NCBI RefSeq assembly: GCF_959029255.1
Contig: NZ_CAUFUE010000012.1
Span: forward strand, 78,452 to 142,451
DNA from: an uncultured Bacteroides sp.
GTDB taxonomy: Bacteria; Bacteroidota; Bacteroidia; Bacteroidales; Bacteroidaceae
Length of the DNA: 64,000 nt
Direction: 5' to 3'
The notes beneath the pieces are model-generated. The model made no database searches. It saw only the letters and a program-made list of their open reading frames with translations, and was not told where the DNA came from. Positions 26,195 through 34,626 of this stretch are shown here, piece after piece (positions within the stretch are counted from its first letter, which is position 1; each line of letters opens with the position of its first letter). Made by a program: the position numbers and the translations under genes.

Positions 26195-28291
26195 ATGAAA
26201 ATTACTTTAATCAGAGAGGAGAAGGAGACCGGAAAAGAGACGCTTAGCGTTTGTGATACAGATGTTTGGATTGAGAAGATAAAGACGGAAACGAAAGCGG
26301 GGTACGTCACCGCTTTAAGAGGATTGCTGCCGACGTTGGAGGGAACGCTCTCCCGCTATGAACACATTGATAAACTGCCGCACGTTTATCCCGCCGTGGA
26401 ATATAGCCGCACCAAGGAAGGTGAGCGGCGGATGAAACAATATAATGGGCTGGTGCAACTGGAGGTAAACAAACTGTCGGGACGGTATGAAGTGGAATAT
26501 GTGAAGCGGCAGGCGGAACTTTTGCCGCAGACCTTTGCCGCCTTCTGCGGTTCGAGCGGACGGAGTGTAAAAATATGGGTGCGTTTCTCCTTGCCCGACG
26601 AGGGCGGGTTACCAGTGAAGGAACGGGAAGCGGCGTTGTTTCATGCTCACGCCTACCGGCTTGCCGTAAGGTGCTATCAGCCCGTGCTGCCTTTTGACAT
26701 TACACTGAAAGAGCCGGTGTTGACGCAGAGTTGCCGGATGACGTTGGATGAGGCTCCTTACTATAATCCCGGCGCGGTGCCTTTCTGCCTGGTCCAGCCG
26801 CTTTCGATGCCCGACGAGGGGACTTTCCGTGAGCGAAAGCAAGGGGAGAAAAATCCGCTTGCACGGTTGGCGCCCGGCAATGAAGCGGCAGAGACATTTA
26901 CGCTGATTTATGAAGCTGCCTTGGGGCGTGCGCTCCGCGAGTTGGAGAACTGGCGGCGTGGCGATGACCTGCAACCGCTGCTTGTCTGCCTGGCTGAAGA
27001 ATGCTACAAGGCGGGTGTGCCCGAGGAGGAAGCTGTACGCCGGACGTTGATTCACTATTACCGCCAGGCGGATGAACAGACGATACGGCTGGCTTTGCAC
27101 AACCTTTATCAGGAGTGCAAGGGTTTTGGTAAGAAAGTAGCGTTGAGCAAGGAGCAGGAGACGGCTTACCGATTGGAGGAGTTTATGAACCGCCGCTATG
27201 AATTCCGCTATAATACGGTATTGGATGATTTGGAATACCGCCAGCGCGATTCCATTCATTTCTATTTCAAGCCTGTGGATAAGCGTGTGCGCAACAGTAT
27301 CTCTATCAACGCCCTGAAAGAGGGCATCAGTGCTTGGGACCGTGATGTGGACCGTTTCTTGAATTCGGAATACGTGCCCTTGTACAATCCGGTGGAGGAA
27401 TATCTGTACGACACGGGACATTGGGACGGTAAAGACCGTATCCGGGCGTTGGCAGACCTGGTTCCTTGCGGCAATCCCCATTGGCGGGAGTTGTTCTACC
27501 GGTGGTTTCTCAGTATGGTGGCGCACTGGAACGGGTTTGACAAACAGCATGGAAACAGTACTTCGCCCCTGCTGGTGGGGGCTCAAGGATACAGGAAATC
27601 CACATTCTGCCGTATCCTCTTGCCGCCGGAACTGCGTTTTGGCTATACCGACAGTCTCGATTTCAAGAGTAAACAGGAGGCGGAACGCTATCTGGGACGT
27701 TTTTTTCTGATAAATATCGATGAGTTCGATCAGGTGAACGTCAATCAGCAAGGCTTTTTGAAACATCTGTTACAGAAACCTGCCGCCAATCTGCGGAAAC
27801 CATACGGCAATGCCATCCGTGAGGTGCGCCGTTATGCTTCGTTTATCGGCACGAGCAATCAGAAGGATTTGCTCACCGACCCCAGTGGCAGCCGTCGCTT
27901 TATCTGCATCGAAGTGACAGCGCCTATTCGTACCAACGTTACCATCAATTACAAGCAACTCTATGCGCAGGCCATGGATGCCATCTACCATGGGGAGCGT
28001 TATTGGCTGGATGACGAGGATGAAGCGATTTTGAAGCAAACCAATCAAGAATTTGAGCAAGAAACGCCGTTGGAGCAACTTTTCCATTGTTATTTTCGTT
28101 CAACGGATTTGAAGGAAGACGAAGGGGAGTGGCTGACGGCGATGCAGATAATGGACTATTTGCAGACGAAGACGAAAGATAAGCTGGCAATCAATAAGGT
28201 AGGCAGGTTCGGGCGTACGCTTCAGAAACTGAATATTCCTTGTAAAAGGACTTATAAAGGTACGGTTTATCACTTGCAAAGGTTGGAATAA
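26195..28291 (+). CDS. VirE/VapE-type primase-helicase-like protein
   Basis: A 698-residue cytoplasmic protein. Residues about 30-210 match the VirE N-terminal (BT4734/BF3469-like) domain: GLVQLEVNKL, PQTFAAFCGSSGRSVKIWVRF and HAHAYRLAVRCYQP. Residues about 400-620 are the virulence-associated E P-loop ATPase, with a Walker A-like LLVGAQGYRKSTFCRILLP (note GYRKST), Walker B FFLINIDEFDQ, and the sensor region SFIGTSNQKDLLTDPSGSRRFICIEV. Residues about 640-698 are a DUF3874-type end (GRFGRTLQKLNIP...GTVYHL). VapE-like proteins serve replication in phage satellites and plasmids; the role of chromosomal Bacteroides copies is unknown. It is the partner of the divergent HU-like gene. No integrase, relaxase or capsid gene is nearby. 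Confidence 0.87.
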   Translation: MKITLIREEKETGKETLSVCDTDVWIEKIKTETKAGYVTALRGLLPTLEGTLSRYEHIDKLPHVYPAVEYSRTKEGERRMKQYNGLVQLEVNKLSGRYEVEYVKRQAELLPQTFAAFCGSSGRSVKIWVRFSLPDEGGLPVKEREAALFHAHAYRLAVRCYQPVLPFDITLKEPVLTQSCRMTLDEAPYYNPGAVPFCLVQPLSMPDEGTFRERKQGEKNPLARLAPGNEAAETFTLIYEAALGRALRELENWRRGDDLQPLLVCLAEECYKAGVPEEEAVRRTLIHYYRQADEQTIRLALHNLYQECKGFGKKVALSKEQETAYRLEEFMNRRYEFRYNTVLDDLEYRQRDSIHFYFKPVDKRVRNSISINALKEGISAWDRDVDRFLNSEYVPLYNPVEEYLYDTGHWDGKDRIRALADLVPCGNPHWRELFYRWFLSMVAHWNGFDKQHGNSTSPLLVGAQGYRKSTFCRILLPPELRFGYTDSLDFKSKQEAERYLGRFFLINIDEFDQVNVNQQGFLKHLLQKPAANLRKPYGNAIREVRRYASFIGTSNQKDLLTDPSGSRRFICIEVTAPIRTNVTINYKQLYAQAMDAIYHGERYWLDDEDEAILKQTNQEFEQETPLEQLFHCYFRSTDLKEDEGEWLTAMQIMDYLQTKTKDKLAINKVGRFGRTLQKLNIPCKRTYKGTVYHLQRLE

Positions 28292-28300
28292 TTTATTTTC

Positions 28301-28332
28301 AGTTATGAGGGTAACCCCTTACCCTCATAACT
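28301..28332. repeat. Right border palindrome of the HU/VirE cassette
   Basis: AGTTATGAGGGTAA (28301-28314), spacer CCCC, TTACCCTCATAACT (28319-28332): a perfect 14-base inverted repeat starting 9 bases after the VirE/VapE stop. It shares the 11-base core TATGAGGGTAA/TTACCCTCATA with the left border. Confidence 0.65.
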
Positions 28333-28343
28333 TCTCTCATGGT

Positions 28344-28399
28344 TACTCTCATAGCTATAACTCCGATGAATAAAGGGTTGTAGCTGGTTTATGAGAGTA
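28344..28399. repeat. Variant half-sites outside the right border
   Basis: TACTCTCATA (28344-28353) and TATGAGAGTA (28390-28399) are inverted copies of a one-base variant of the cassette motif, 36 bases apart. They mirror the extra half-sites outside the left border. Confidence 0.45.
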
Positions 28400-28427
28400 T
28401 GATGGTAGAATTGATAAAAACTCTTTC

Positions 28428-31400
28428 TTAACTGCCTCTGTATTCCTGGGGTGTCTGATTGAAACAAGCCTTGAAGCAATGCCTGAAATAGCGCAATGAG
28501 TTGAACCCGGTTTGATAGGCTATCTCCGTAATTTGTAGTTCAGGATTGTTTTTCAAGAGTTCCGCCGCATATTTCAATCGGGTATTCAGGATGAATTCGT
28601 TGGGGGTCATGCAACTCAATGCCCTCAATTTATTGTAGAGTGAGCTGCGGCTTACCGCTAATTTCCGGGCTAATGTATTGACATCGAAATCGGGATCGGA
28701 TAAATGCTCCTTTACTATTTCTTCCAGATTGGATAGGAACTTGGTATCAATAGGGTTCAGGGCTATAGCCTGTATTTCTGTTTCCGACCGGTTATTGGCG
28801 GAGATATCCTGCCCGAATTTTTGTTTCAGCAGTTTCCGGTTGCGTATCATATTGGCGATGTGCCCCAACAGCATCTTGTTGTTGAAAGGCTTTTCTATAT
28901 AGTCGTCGGCGCCACACTGCAAGCCTTCCATTTTCTTGTTGTCGGCGGTCAGTGCGGTCAACAGTATGACGGGAATATGGCACAAATCAAAATTGTTTTT
29001 TATACGGGAACACATTTCAAGACCGGACATTTCAGGCATCATGATGTCGCTCAGAATAAGGTCGGGACGTTCTTCCATAGCTTTTTTAAGTCCCTCTTTG
29101 CCATTCATGGCTATGGCTACGCGATATAAAGGGGAAAGCAATGAGGTTAATATCTGTAATAACTCTTCGTTGTCTTCTACAACCAGTATGCAGTCTTTGT
29201 TTGTGAGGTCTTCTTGTGTTTCGGGTTCTTTTTCTTCTACGATGTCACTCTCCGGTTCAGGACTTTTCGCAGAAGAGGCAAGTATGTCATAATCGGATGT
29301 GTCCGGTTCCACAAACGTGACATCCGTGTCGTTTTGGAACGGGTTGCCTTTAGGCAATATGACCGTAAAGATGGTACCATACTTTACGGCGCTTTGTACG
29401 GTGATTTCGCCGTGATGCAATTCTATCACTCCTTTTGAGAGCGCCAGTCCTATGCCGCTACCGGGCGAAGTGACCGCACTGTCTACTTGATAGAAGCGGT
29501 CGAAAATGTAGGGAAGGGCTTCCTGGGGAATACCTTCGCCTGTATCTATTACTTTTATTTCAATAGTAGTCTCTTTTTCCCGGACTTGCAACTCTACTTT
29601 GCCTCGCTCCGGGGTATGCTTGAAGGCATTTGATAGTAAATTGGAGAATACTTTCCGTAATTGCCTACTGTCACACCAGCACATCAGGCTTTCCGGTTCC
29701 GAGTGAAACTCGAAATTTATACTTTGCAGTTGCGCCTGGTCCATGAAGTCCTGATGTATTTGTTTCAGATAAGCGATGATGTCGAGTTGGCACACGTGCA
29801 GGTGCAACTTCCCGCGTTCCAGCTTCCTGAAGTCCAGCAGTTCGGATATCAACTCCCTGAACTGGAAGGTATTCTTATAGATTTTATGTAAACGCGTCCG
29901 TAAAAACGGAGAAAGATTGCCGGATTGCAGTAAAGCTTCAATCTGGGAGATAATCAGGGTTAAGGGAGTGCGGAATTCGTGTGAAATGTTGGCGAAGAAC
30001 TGTAGTTTGGCTTGCGTAAGTTCTTCACTCTTTTCTTTTTCGAGTTTCTCTTGTGCCAATGAGGCGCGTAGTTGCATTCTGGTTCGCCAATTTTTTAGGA
30101 GTACGTAGGAGATGGTGGTCACGATACCCGTATAAATGAGATAGGCCAGCCAGGTGGACCACCAGGGGGAGTGAACTACGATGGATAGTTTGATGGAATG
30201 TATTTCGTCGAGTGAACCTTGTTGCTTTTCACGTACGATGAGTTTGTATTTGCCCGGATCTAAATTGGTGTATACGATGGCGTTATTATAAATCGTACTC
30301 CATTCTTTACTGAAACCTTCTAAACGGTATTCGTAAATTTTTCTGTTGGCGTTGTCTATATAGCTGTTGGATGCAACGGTAATAGAGATATTGTTTTCAT
30401 TGTGTTTCAAATGAATTTGTCCGGCAAAGGGCAGGGCGGTTTCTAATATATCATTGGGCGTCTCGCATGAAATCGGTTTGTCGTTGACGGCGAGGGATGA
30501 AAAATATAAATTGTATTGCGGAGACGGGTTGAGCAGGGAAGTATTCATGAAGGAAGTCATGCCCGAAGTTCCTCCTACGAATGTTTCTCCATCACGACAC
30601 AGTAATAAACCGCAACCATCATTTATGGCCGATAAATGCAACTGGTTTTCGGCATCAATCATTTTCATTTCTTTGGTCTTGGGATGATAGATTAATAATC
30701 CTTTTTCGTTGGAGATGGCGAGATAGCCACGTGGAGTTACTAATATGTTGTAGCAATAACGGATGTTGAAAGCGGAACTTTGCTTGAAACAGTTCTTGTC
30801 GGGAATAAATTCATATAGGCCATCTCCGTTTGTTCCAAAATATAGGGTACCGTCGGAGTATTCTGCCATTTTCAATACCTGGAATTTCCCGAAACCCTTC
30901 TCGCCACATTTATATATATATTTCTCTTCAGGATTTTTCATGTTGATTCTTATTATTTGCTTGTGCTGGGCAATCCAGATATAATCTTTGGAATCAATGA
31001 GGAAAGATGAACCAGGTATATGGGTTTCTTGAATGGATGGGTATAAATATTCGAACTTCTCTGATTGCAGGCTCTTGACAAGCATCCCTTTATCGGACAG
31101 GATGTAAAGGCTGTCATTGCGCAGGGTTATTCCGGAAAGGGATGTACCGGTTTCCTCTGTGTGATACTTTATTCTTTTTGTGGGAATGTCGAAACAGAAA
31201 AAGCCCTGTTTATGAGTCCCCACATAGATGCAATCGCGGGTTTCATCATATTCTATACATTTTAGGTTATAAAATGATGTCTCAGGAGTTTTGTCATCAG
31301 CCAGATAGTGGGTGAATTGTCTGGTTTTCCTGTTCAAATGGTTCAATCCACCTCCTTCGGTACAAATCCAGATATCTTCCCGTTTGTCTTCTACCATGTT

Positions 31401-32405
31401 GCCTACAAAGAAAAAACTCAGGCAATCTGTCCTGTCGGAATCTTCGGCATAATGCTTGAAGATATCTATCTGAGGATTGAAATAGTGTACACCACCATAA
31501 TAAGTACCCACCCATATCGTTCCTTGGGTGTCTTTGTATAATGAGAATATGGAGGAATGTTTCAGACTGCCGGGCTTTGTGTCCTTTTTGTAAAAAGACA
31601 CGTTGTTTACTGTGTCTATTTTATTCAGTCCGTTGAAAGTGCCCACCCAAATAGAACCTTCGTTGTCTTCTACAAAACATCGTACGTCATTATTGGAGAG
31701 GGCAAAGTCTTTTTCAATTATAAATTGCTGGCTTATTCCATTTTCTATTTTATACATCCCTTGGCGATAGGCAGCTACCCACATTCTACCTTTCGTATCT
31801 CTATAAAGTGAATGAACACTTACTTTGGAAAGCACACAAACAGGCATCGGACTGTCCAGGTTGTCTACTCGGTACAGCCCGTTTGAAGTTCCAAGCCAAA
31901 GGCATTCATTGTTGTCAAAATATAAGCAAGTTATATTCTTGTTGGGTTTCAGTTGATAGATGAAGTCAAATTGCTCTTTCCCCCTATTCCATTTGAAAAC
32001 AGAATCGCGAGTTGCGGTCCAGACTTCGTGCCCTTGCGTATGAAGACAACCGGCATTTTGTCGTAAAAAGGAAAATTGCTCTTTATGAAGATTGTAGCGT
32101 ATGAGTGCGTTGTCTGACGTGAAAAAGATATTTCCTTGTTTGTCGCTCACAAGGTTGTGTATTTCGTTCCCAAGAAAGTTTCTTGTGGCGATTGAAGATG
32201 GTTTATAGACCGCCATGGAGTTGCCGTCATAACAGCTTAGGCCTTCCAGCGTGCCAAACCACATTCTTCCCAACTCGTCCTGGCAGATTGAGATAGCTGA
32301 GATTTGCGGCAACCCGTCCGCTTTACCCAGGTGTTTGAAGTAGATGTTTCCCTGAAGCGCGAAGGATACGAGTAAAAAAGCAGATAGTAGTATATTCTTT
32401 TTCAT
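28428..32405 (-). CDS. Hybrid two-component system regulator (HTCS)
   Basis: A 1325-residue inner-membrane one-protein two-component system controlling PUL genes. After a signal peptide (about 1-19) come periplasmic beta-propeller Reg_prop repeats (about 25-680, many W(I/V)GT and LY+DxxGxxW units) and a Y_Y_Y domain (about 690-755, YEYRLEGFSKEWS). A transmembrane helix lies near 770-792. The cytoplasmic part has HisKA with His809 (NISHEFRTPL), HATPase (about 910-1030, SNAFKHTPERG, DTGEGIPQ, GSGIGLALSKG), a receiver with Asp1120 (LILSDIMMPEMSG), and an AraC-type DNA-binding domain (about 1225-1325, SRSSLYNKLRAL, AYQTGFNSLRYFRHCFK). All catalytic residues are present. It lies between the two PULs on the strand of PUL 2; which one it controls is not determined. 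Confidence 0.95.
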   Translation of the reverse strand: MKKNILLSAFLLVSFALQGNIYFKHLGKADGLPQISAISICQDELGRMWFGTLEGLSCYDGNSMAVYKPSSIATRNFLGNEIHNLVSDKQGNIFFTSDNALIRYNLHKEQFSFLRQNAGCLHTQGHEVWTATRDSVFKWNRGKEQFDFIYQLKPNKNITCLYFDNNECLWLGTSNGLYRVDNLDSPMPVCVLSKVSVHSLYRDTKGRMWVAAYRQGMYKIENGISQQFIIEKDFALSNNDVRCFVEDNEGSIWVGTFNGLNKIDTVNNVSFYKKDTKPGSLKHSSIFSLYKDTQGTIWVGTYYGGVHYFNPQIDIFKHYAEDSDRTDCLSFFFVGNMVEDKREDIWICTEGGGLNHLNRKTRQFTHYLADDKTPETSFYNLKCIEYDETRDCIYVGTHKQGFFCFDIPTKRIKYHTEETGTSLSGITLRNDSLYILSDKGMLVKSLQSEKFEYLYPSIQETHIPGSSFLIDSKDYIWIAQHKQIIRINMKNPEEKYIYKCGEKGFGKFQVLKMAEYSDGTLYFGTNGDGLYEFIPDKNCFKQSSAFNIRYCYNILVTPRGYLAISNEKGLLIYHPKTKEMKMIDAENQLHLSAINDGCGLLLCRDGETFVGGTSGMTSFMNTSLLNPSPQYNLYFSSLAVNDKPISCETPNDILETALPFAGQIHLKHNENNISITVASNSYIDNANRKIYEYRLEGFSKEWSTIYNNAIVYTNLDPGKYKLIVREKQQGSLDEIHSIKLSIVVHSPWWSTWLAYLIYTGIVTTISYVLLKNWRTRMQLRASLAQEKLEKEKSEELTQAKLQFFANISHEFRTPLTLIISQIEALLQSGNLSPFLRTRLHKIYKNTFQFRELISELLDFRKLERGKLHLHVCQLDIIAYLKQIHQDFMDQAQLQSINFEFHSEPESLMCWCDSRQLRKVFSNLLSNAFKHTPERGKVELQVREKETTIEIKVIDTGEGIPQEALPYIFDRFYQVDSAVTSPGSGIGLALSKGVIELHHGEITVQSAVKYGTIFTVILPKGNPFQNDTDVTFVEPDTSDYDILASSAKSPEPESDIVEEKEPETQEDLTNKDCILVVEDNEELLQILTSLLSPLYRVAIAMNGKEGLKKAMEERPDLILSDIMMPEMSGLEMCSRIKNNFDLCHIPVILLTALTADNKKMEGLQCGADDYIEKPFNNKMLLGHIANMIRNRKLLKQKFGQDISANNRSETEIQAIALNPIDTKFLSNLEEIVKEHLSDPDFDVNTLARKLAVSRSSLYNKLRALSCMTPNEFILNTRLKYAAELLKNNPELQITEIAYQTGFNSLRYFRHCFKACFNQTPQEYRGS

Positions 32406-32446
32406 AGTATCGCAATGTTTCTATTTTAATTTTGTCTTGATGAAAG

Positions 32447-32454
32447 CAAAGGTA
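32447..32454 (-). promoter_or_regulatory. -7 box of the HTCS gene
   Basis: TACCTTTG on the minus strand matches TAnnTTTG, 41 bases upstream of the HTCS start codon. Confidence 0.45.
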
Positions 32455-32641
32455 CTTAAATTCATGACAGAACGAATGATGCTTATAAAATTTTGGTATA
32501 AATGTACGTGCACTTGCATTAATTGAGGGGAATTATCGTACAAGAAAGGTGGTAATATTGTGTTTCGTTGAAATATTATTATATCGTGATTCCCTAAAAA
32601 GGTGAATCATTTACTTCGTTTTTTATGGGTTTTGAATATCT

Positions 32642-32743
32642 TTTTTAGGCGCGGATTACACGGATTTCGCAGATTTTTTTATCTTTTACGTAATCATAGC
32701 GCAGCTATTAATCCGTGAAATCCGTGTAATCCGCGCCTAAAAA
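32642..32743. repeat. Long inverted repeat, mobile-repeat-like hairpin
   Basis: The left arm (32642-32668, containing GGCGCGGATTACACGGATTT) is perfectly complementary over 27 bases to the right arm (32717-32743), with a 48-base loop; partial complementarity continues inward. The GCGGATTACACGGATT core is familiar to me as a widely dispersed intergenic repeat in several bacterial phyla. It is the main content of the 379-base gap (32406-32784) between the HTCS and GH110 genes and could also end transcription of PUL 2. Confidence 0.65.
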
Positions 32744-32784
32744 CATATTCATTTCCATTCAGATTTGAGTTCTTAATTCCGGGC

Positions 32785-34572
32785 TTATTCCATTATCCTC
32801 ACCCTATTGACCTTTTCCAACCAGAAGCGGCTACGGTTCCAGTGTAGCGGCTTGTATTCATCGTTATGCTTGATGGTGTTGTTGCGGAATATCAGGCCAT
32901 CCACCGACTTGGCATACAGGATGGGGGCATCGAACGTATCGAATTCGTTCTCTTCGATGATGATACTGCCTTCCTTACCACCGTGGAAAAAGAGCTTCTG
33001 CCCTTCCAGATTCGGTATTTCGGGATAGATGGAAATAATGGCATTGGTGAACTGGAACTGGTTGGTAAGCGCGTTGATGAAACGGTTCTTGCGGATGAGG
33101 ACGTTGCGGCAAGCGCCGGTTTCGTACCAGCCGTTACAGTCGCCGCATAGGAGGATGGCGGCGCCTGAGGTATGGTCGAAGAGGTTGTTCTCTACCACTA
33201 CTTTCTGCGGGGTGCTGAAGAGGGTACCACGGGCGCGGTTGTTACGGATGGTGTTTCCACTGAACTCTACTTCGGGCGTCCAGGTGAGGTTTTCGATGCC
33301 GAAACCTTCCTGTTCGCTGATTGCCGGGTCGATGGCGTCGCGGAAGGTTATCTTGAATTCGCGGGCGCCTGCCACTTGCTCCCGGTCGAAGGGGACGATG
33401 GCGGTGATGCGGTTGGGCTGTCCGGCTATCTCCATGGTGTTGGAGCGCACAAACTGAACGCTGTCGCCTGCTTCGCCCCACTTGAAGCCCCATGCCTGAC
33501 CGTGCATGTAGCGACCTACGAGGGTATGGTCGTCCATTCGTTTCACTACTTTCAGGTAAGTGCCGTGCACGTTGATGGCATCGTCCATCATCCCTTCGTA
33601 CAGACCGTTGCGGGAAATGATTTTTCCTTTGCAGCCCGAGAAGTGGGTGGCGTCCGCTTGCGTGGTGAAGTAGCGCGGGTCGTCGCTCCCTTTCAGGCAG
33701 ATGCCGAAGTCTTCGAGGGTGATGTTGTCGCACAACTGGGCGAGGAGTCCCATACCTTCGGCGTAGTGTACTTTTACATTGTTAATAATGGTGTTGCGGT
33801 TTTCGCTGAGGAAGATGCCCGGAGTGGGGCGGGACCACATACGCATGGCTACGATAGTACCCGGTATCAGGCGGCTGTCTTTCCATTGGGGAGCGATGAG
33901 GGCGCCGTCTTTAGTGGCGGAAACCCCTTTCGTGGAGAAAGGAAGGTCGCTGGTGTTGTAAACGATGTGACGGGTTTTCTCTTCAAAGGCGATACCTGCG
34001 GAGGGATGCGCGATCCAGCCGTCCCCGTAGGACTCGAAGATGGAGTCTTTGGTAATGCGCCAGTTCACCCACGGGGCGGGTTTGAAGGTGATGCCTTTTT
34101 CGGCATCGTTTTCCAGTACTTGTATCTGGGTGATGTGCGGGGTGGCGAAGTCGATACTGAAATCGCGTAGCGTGCAGTTCTCGGAGTGGAGCAGGGACAG
34201 TGGAATCATTCGTCCGTGGAAGATAAGCTCGGCACCGTTGCCCTCCAACGTGAGGTGTTTGAAACCTTCCAATGCGATGCCCACTTTCTTGGGATTGTCC
34301 TGATCGTGATTGGAGATGTAGTAGACACGCTCAGCGGAACCTGCTTCGTGGAAATTGTATTTTCCTTTGGCGAAGCGCAACACGATGCTGTCTTCGGGAG
34401 TACATTCGGACTGGATGCGCTTGATGGCCCGTTGCAGAATGGGGCTGGCATTTTTCTTACTGTCGGCTTTCAGACCCATTTGAGAGAGGTCGTAGATACG
34501 TTCAGCAGCATTCAGGCTGCTCAAACTGCCTGCAATGACGAGACAGAGACATAAGGCTTTCTTGAGATTCAT
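32785..34572 (-). CDS. GH110 alpha-1,3-galactosidase
   Basis: A 595-residue secreted right-handed beta-helix enzyme that removes terminal alpha-1,3-linked galactose, as on blood group B or linear alpha-Gal epitopes. It has a signal peptide (cleavage near SLNAAE). Family blocks include GIALEGFKHLTLEGNGAEL, RDFSIDFATPHITQ, FTTQADATHFSGCKG (about residue 305) and YEGMMDDAINVHGTYLKVV (about 328). Acidic residues in the last two blocks are the expected catalytic region of GH110. Beta-helix turns with Asn ladders (IRNNRARGTL, IRKNRFINA) run to the C-terminus. Bacteroides have GlaA (branched only) and GlaB (branched and linear) types; I cannot tell which this is. It is the last gene of PUL 2, 54 bases after GH89. 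Confidence 0.88.
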   Translation of the reverse strand: MNLKKALCLCLVIAGSLSSLNAAERIYDLSQMGLKADSKKNASPILQRAIKRIQSECTPEDSIVLRFAKGKYNFHEAGSAERVYYISNHDQDNPKKVGIALEGFKHLTLEGNGAELIFHGRMIPLSLLHSENCTLRDFSIDFATPHITQIQVLENDAEKGITFKPAPWVNWRITKDSIFESYGDGWIAHPSAGIAFEEKTRHIVYNTSDLPFSTKGVSATKDGALIAPQWKDSRLIPGTIVAMRMWSRPTPGIFLSENRNTIINNVKVHYAEGMGLLAQLCDNITLEDFGICLKGSDDPRYFTTQADATHFSGCKGKIISRNGLYEGMMDDAINVHGTYLKVVKRMDDHTLVGRYMHGQAWGFKWGEAGDSVQFVRSNTMEIAGQPNRITAIVPFDREQVAGAREFKITFRDAIDPAISEQEGFGIENLTWTPEVEFSGNTIRNNRARGTLFSTPQKVVVENNLFDHTSGAAILLCGDCNGWYETGACRNVLIRKNRFINALTNQFQFTNAIISIYPEIPNLEGQKLFFHGGKEGSIIIEENEFDTFDAPILYAKSVDGLIFRNNTIKHNDEYKPLHWNRSRFWLEKVNRVRIME

Positions 34573-34626
34573 TTTATTAGTTTATAGTTGTTGATAATTG
34601 ATAGTTGGGTGACTTGTGACTTATAA

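Noticed and set aside
26609..27766. Open frame of 385 codons opposite the VirE/VapE gene
   Set aside because: Antisense shadow in a GC-rich gene; no start context, domain or codon pattern supports it.
25053..28399. HU/VirE region as a complete integrative element or prophage
   Set aside because: No integrase, relaxase, capsid, mobilisation or toxin gene is present; only two genes lie between the repeats, so a complete element cannot be claimed.
33172..34170. Long open frame (332 codons) on the plus strand opposite the GH110 gene
   Set aside because: It lies wholly inside a clear GH110 gene, its protein has no recognisable domain or signal, and it reflects the high GC and codon bias of the real gene.
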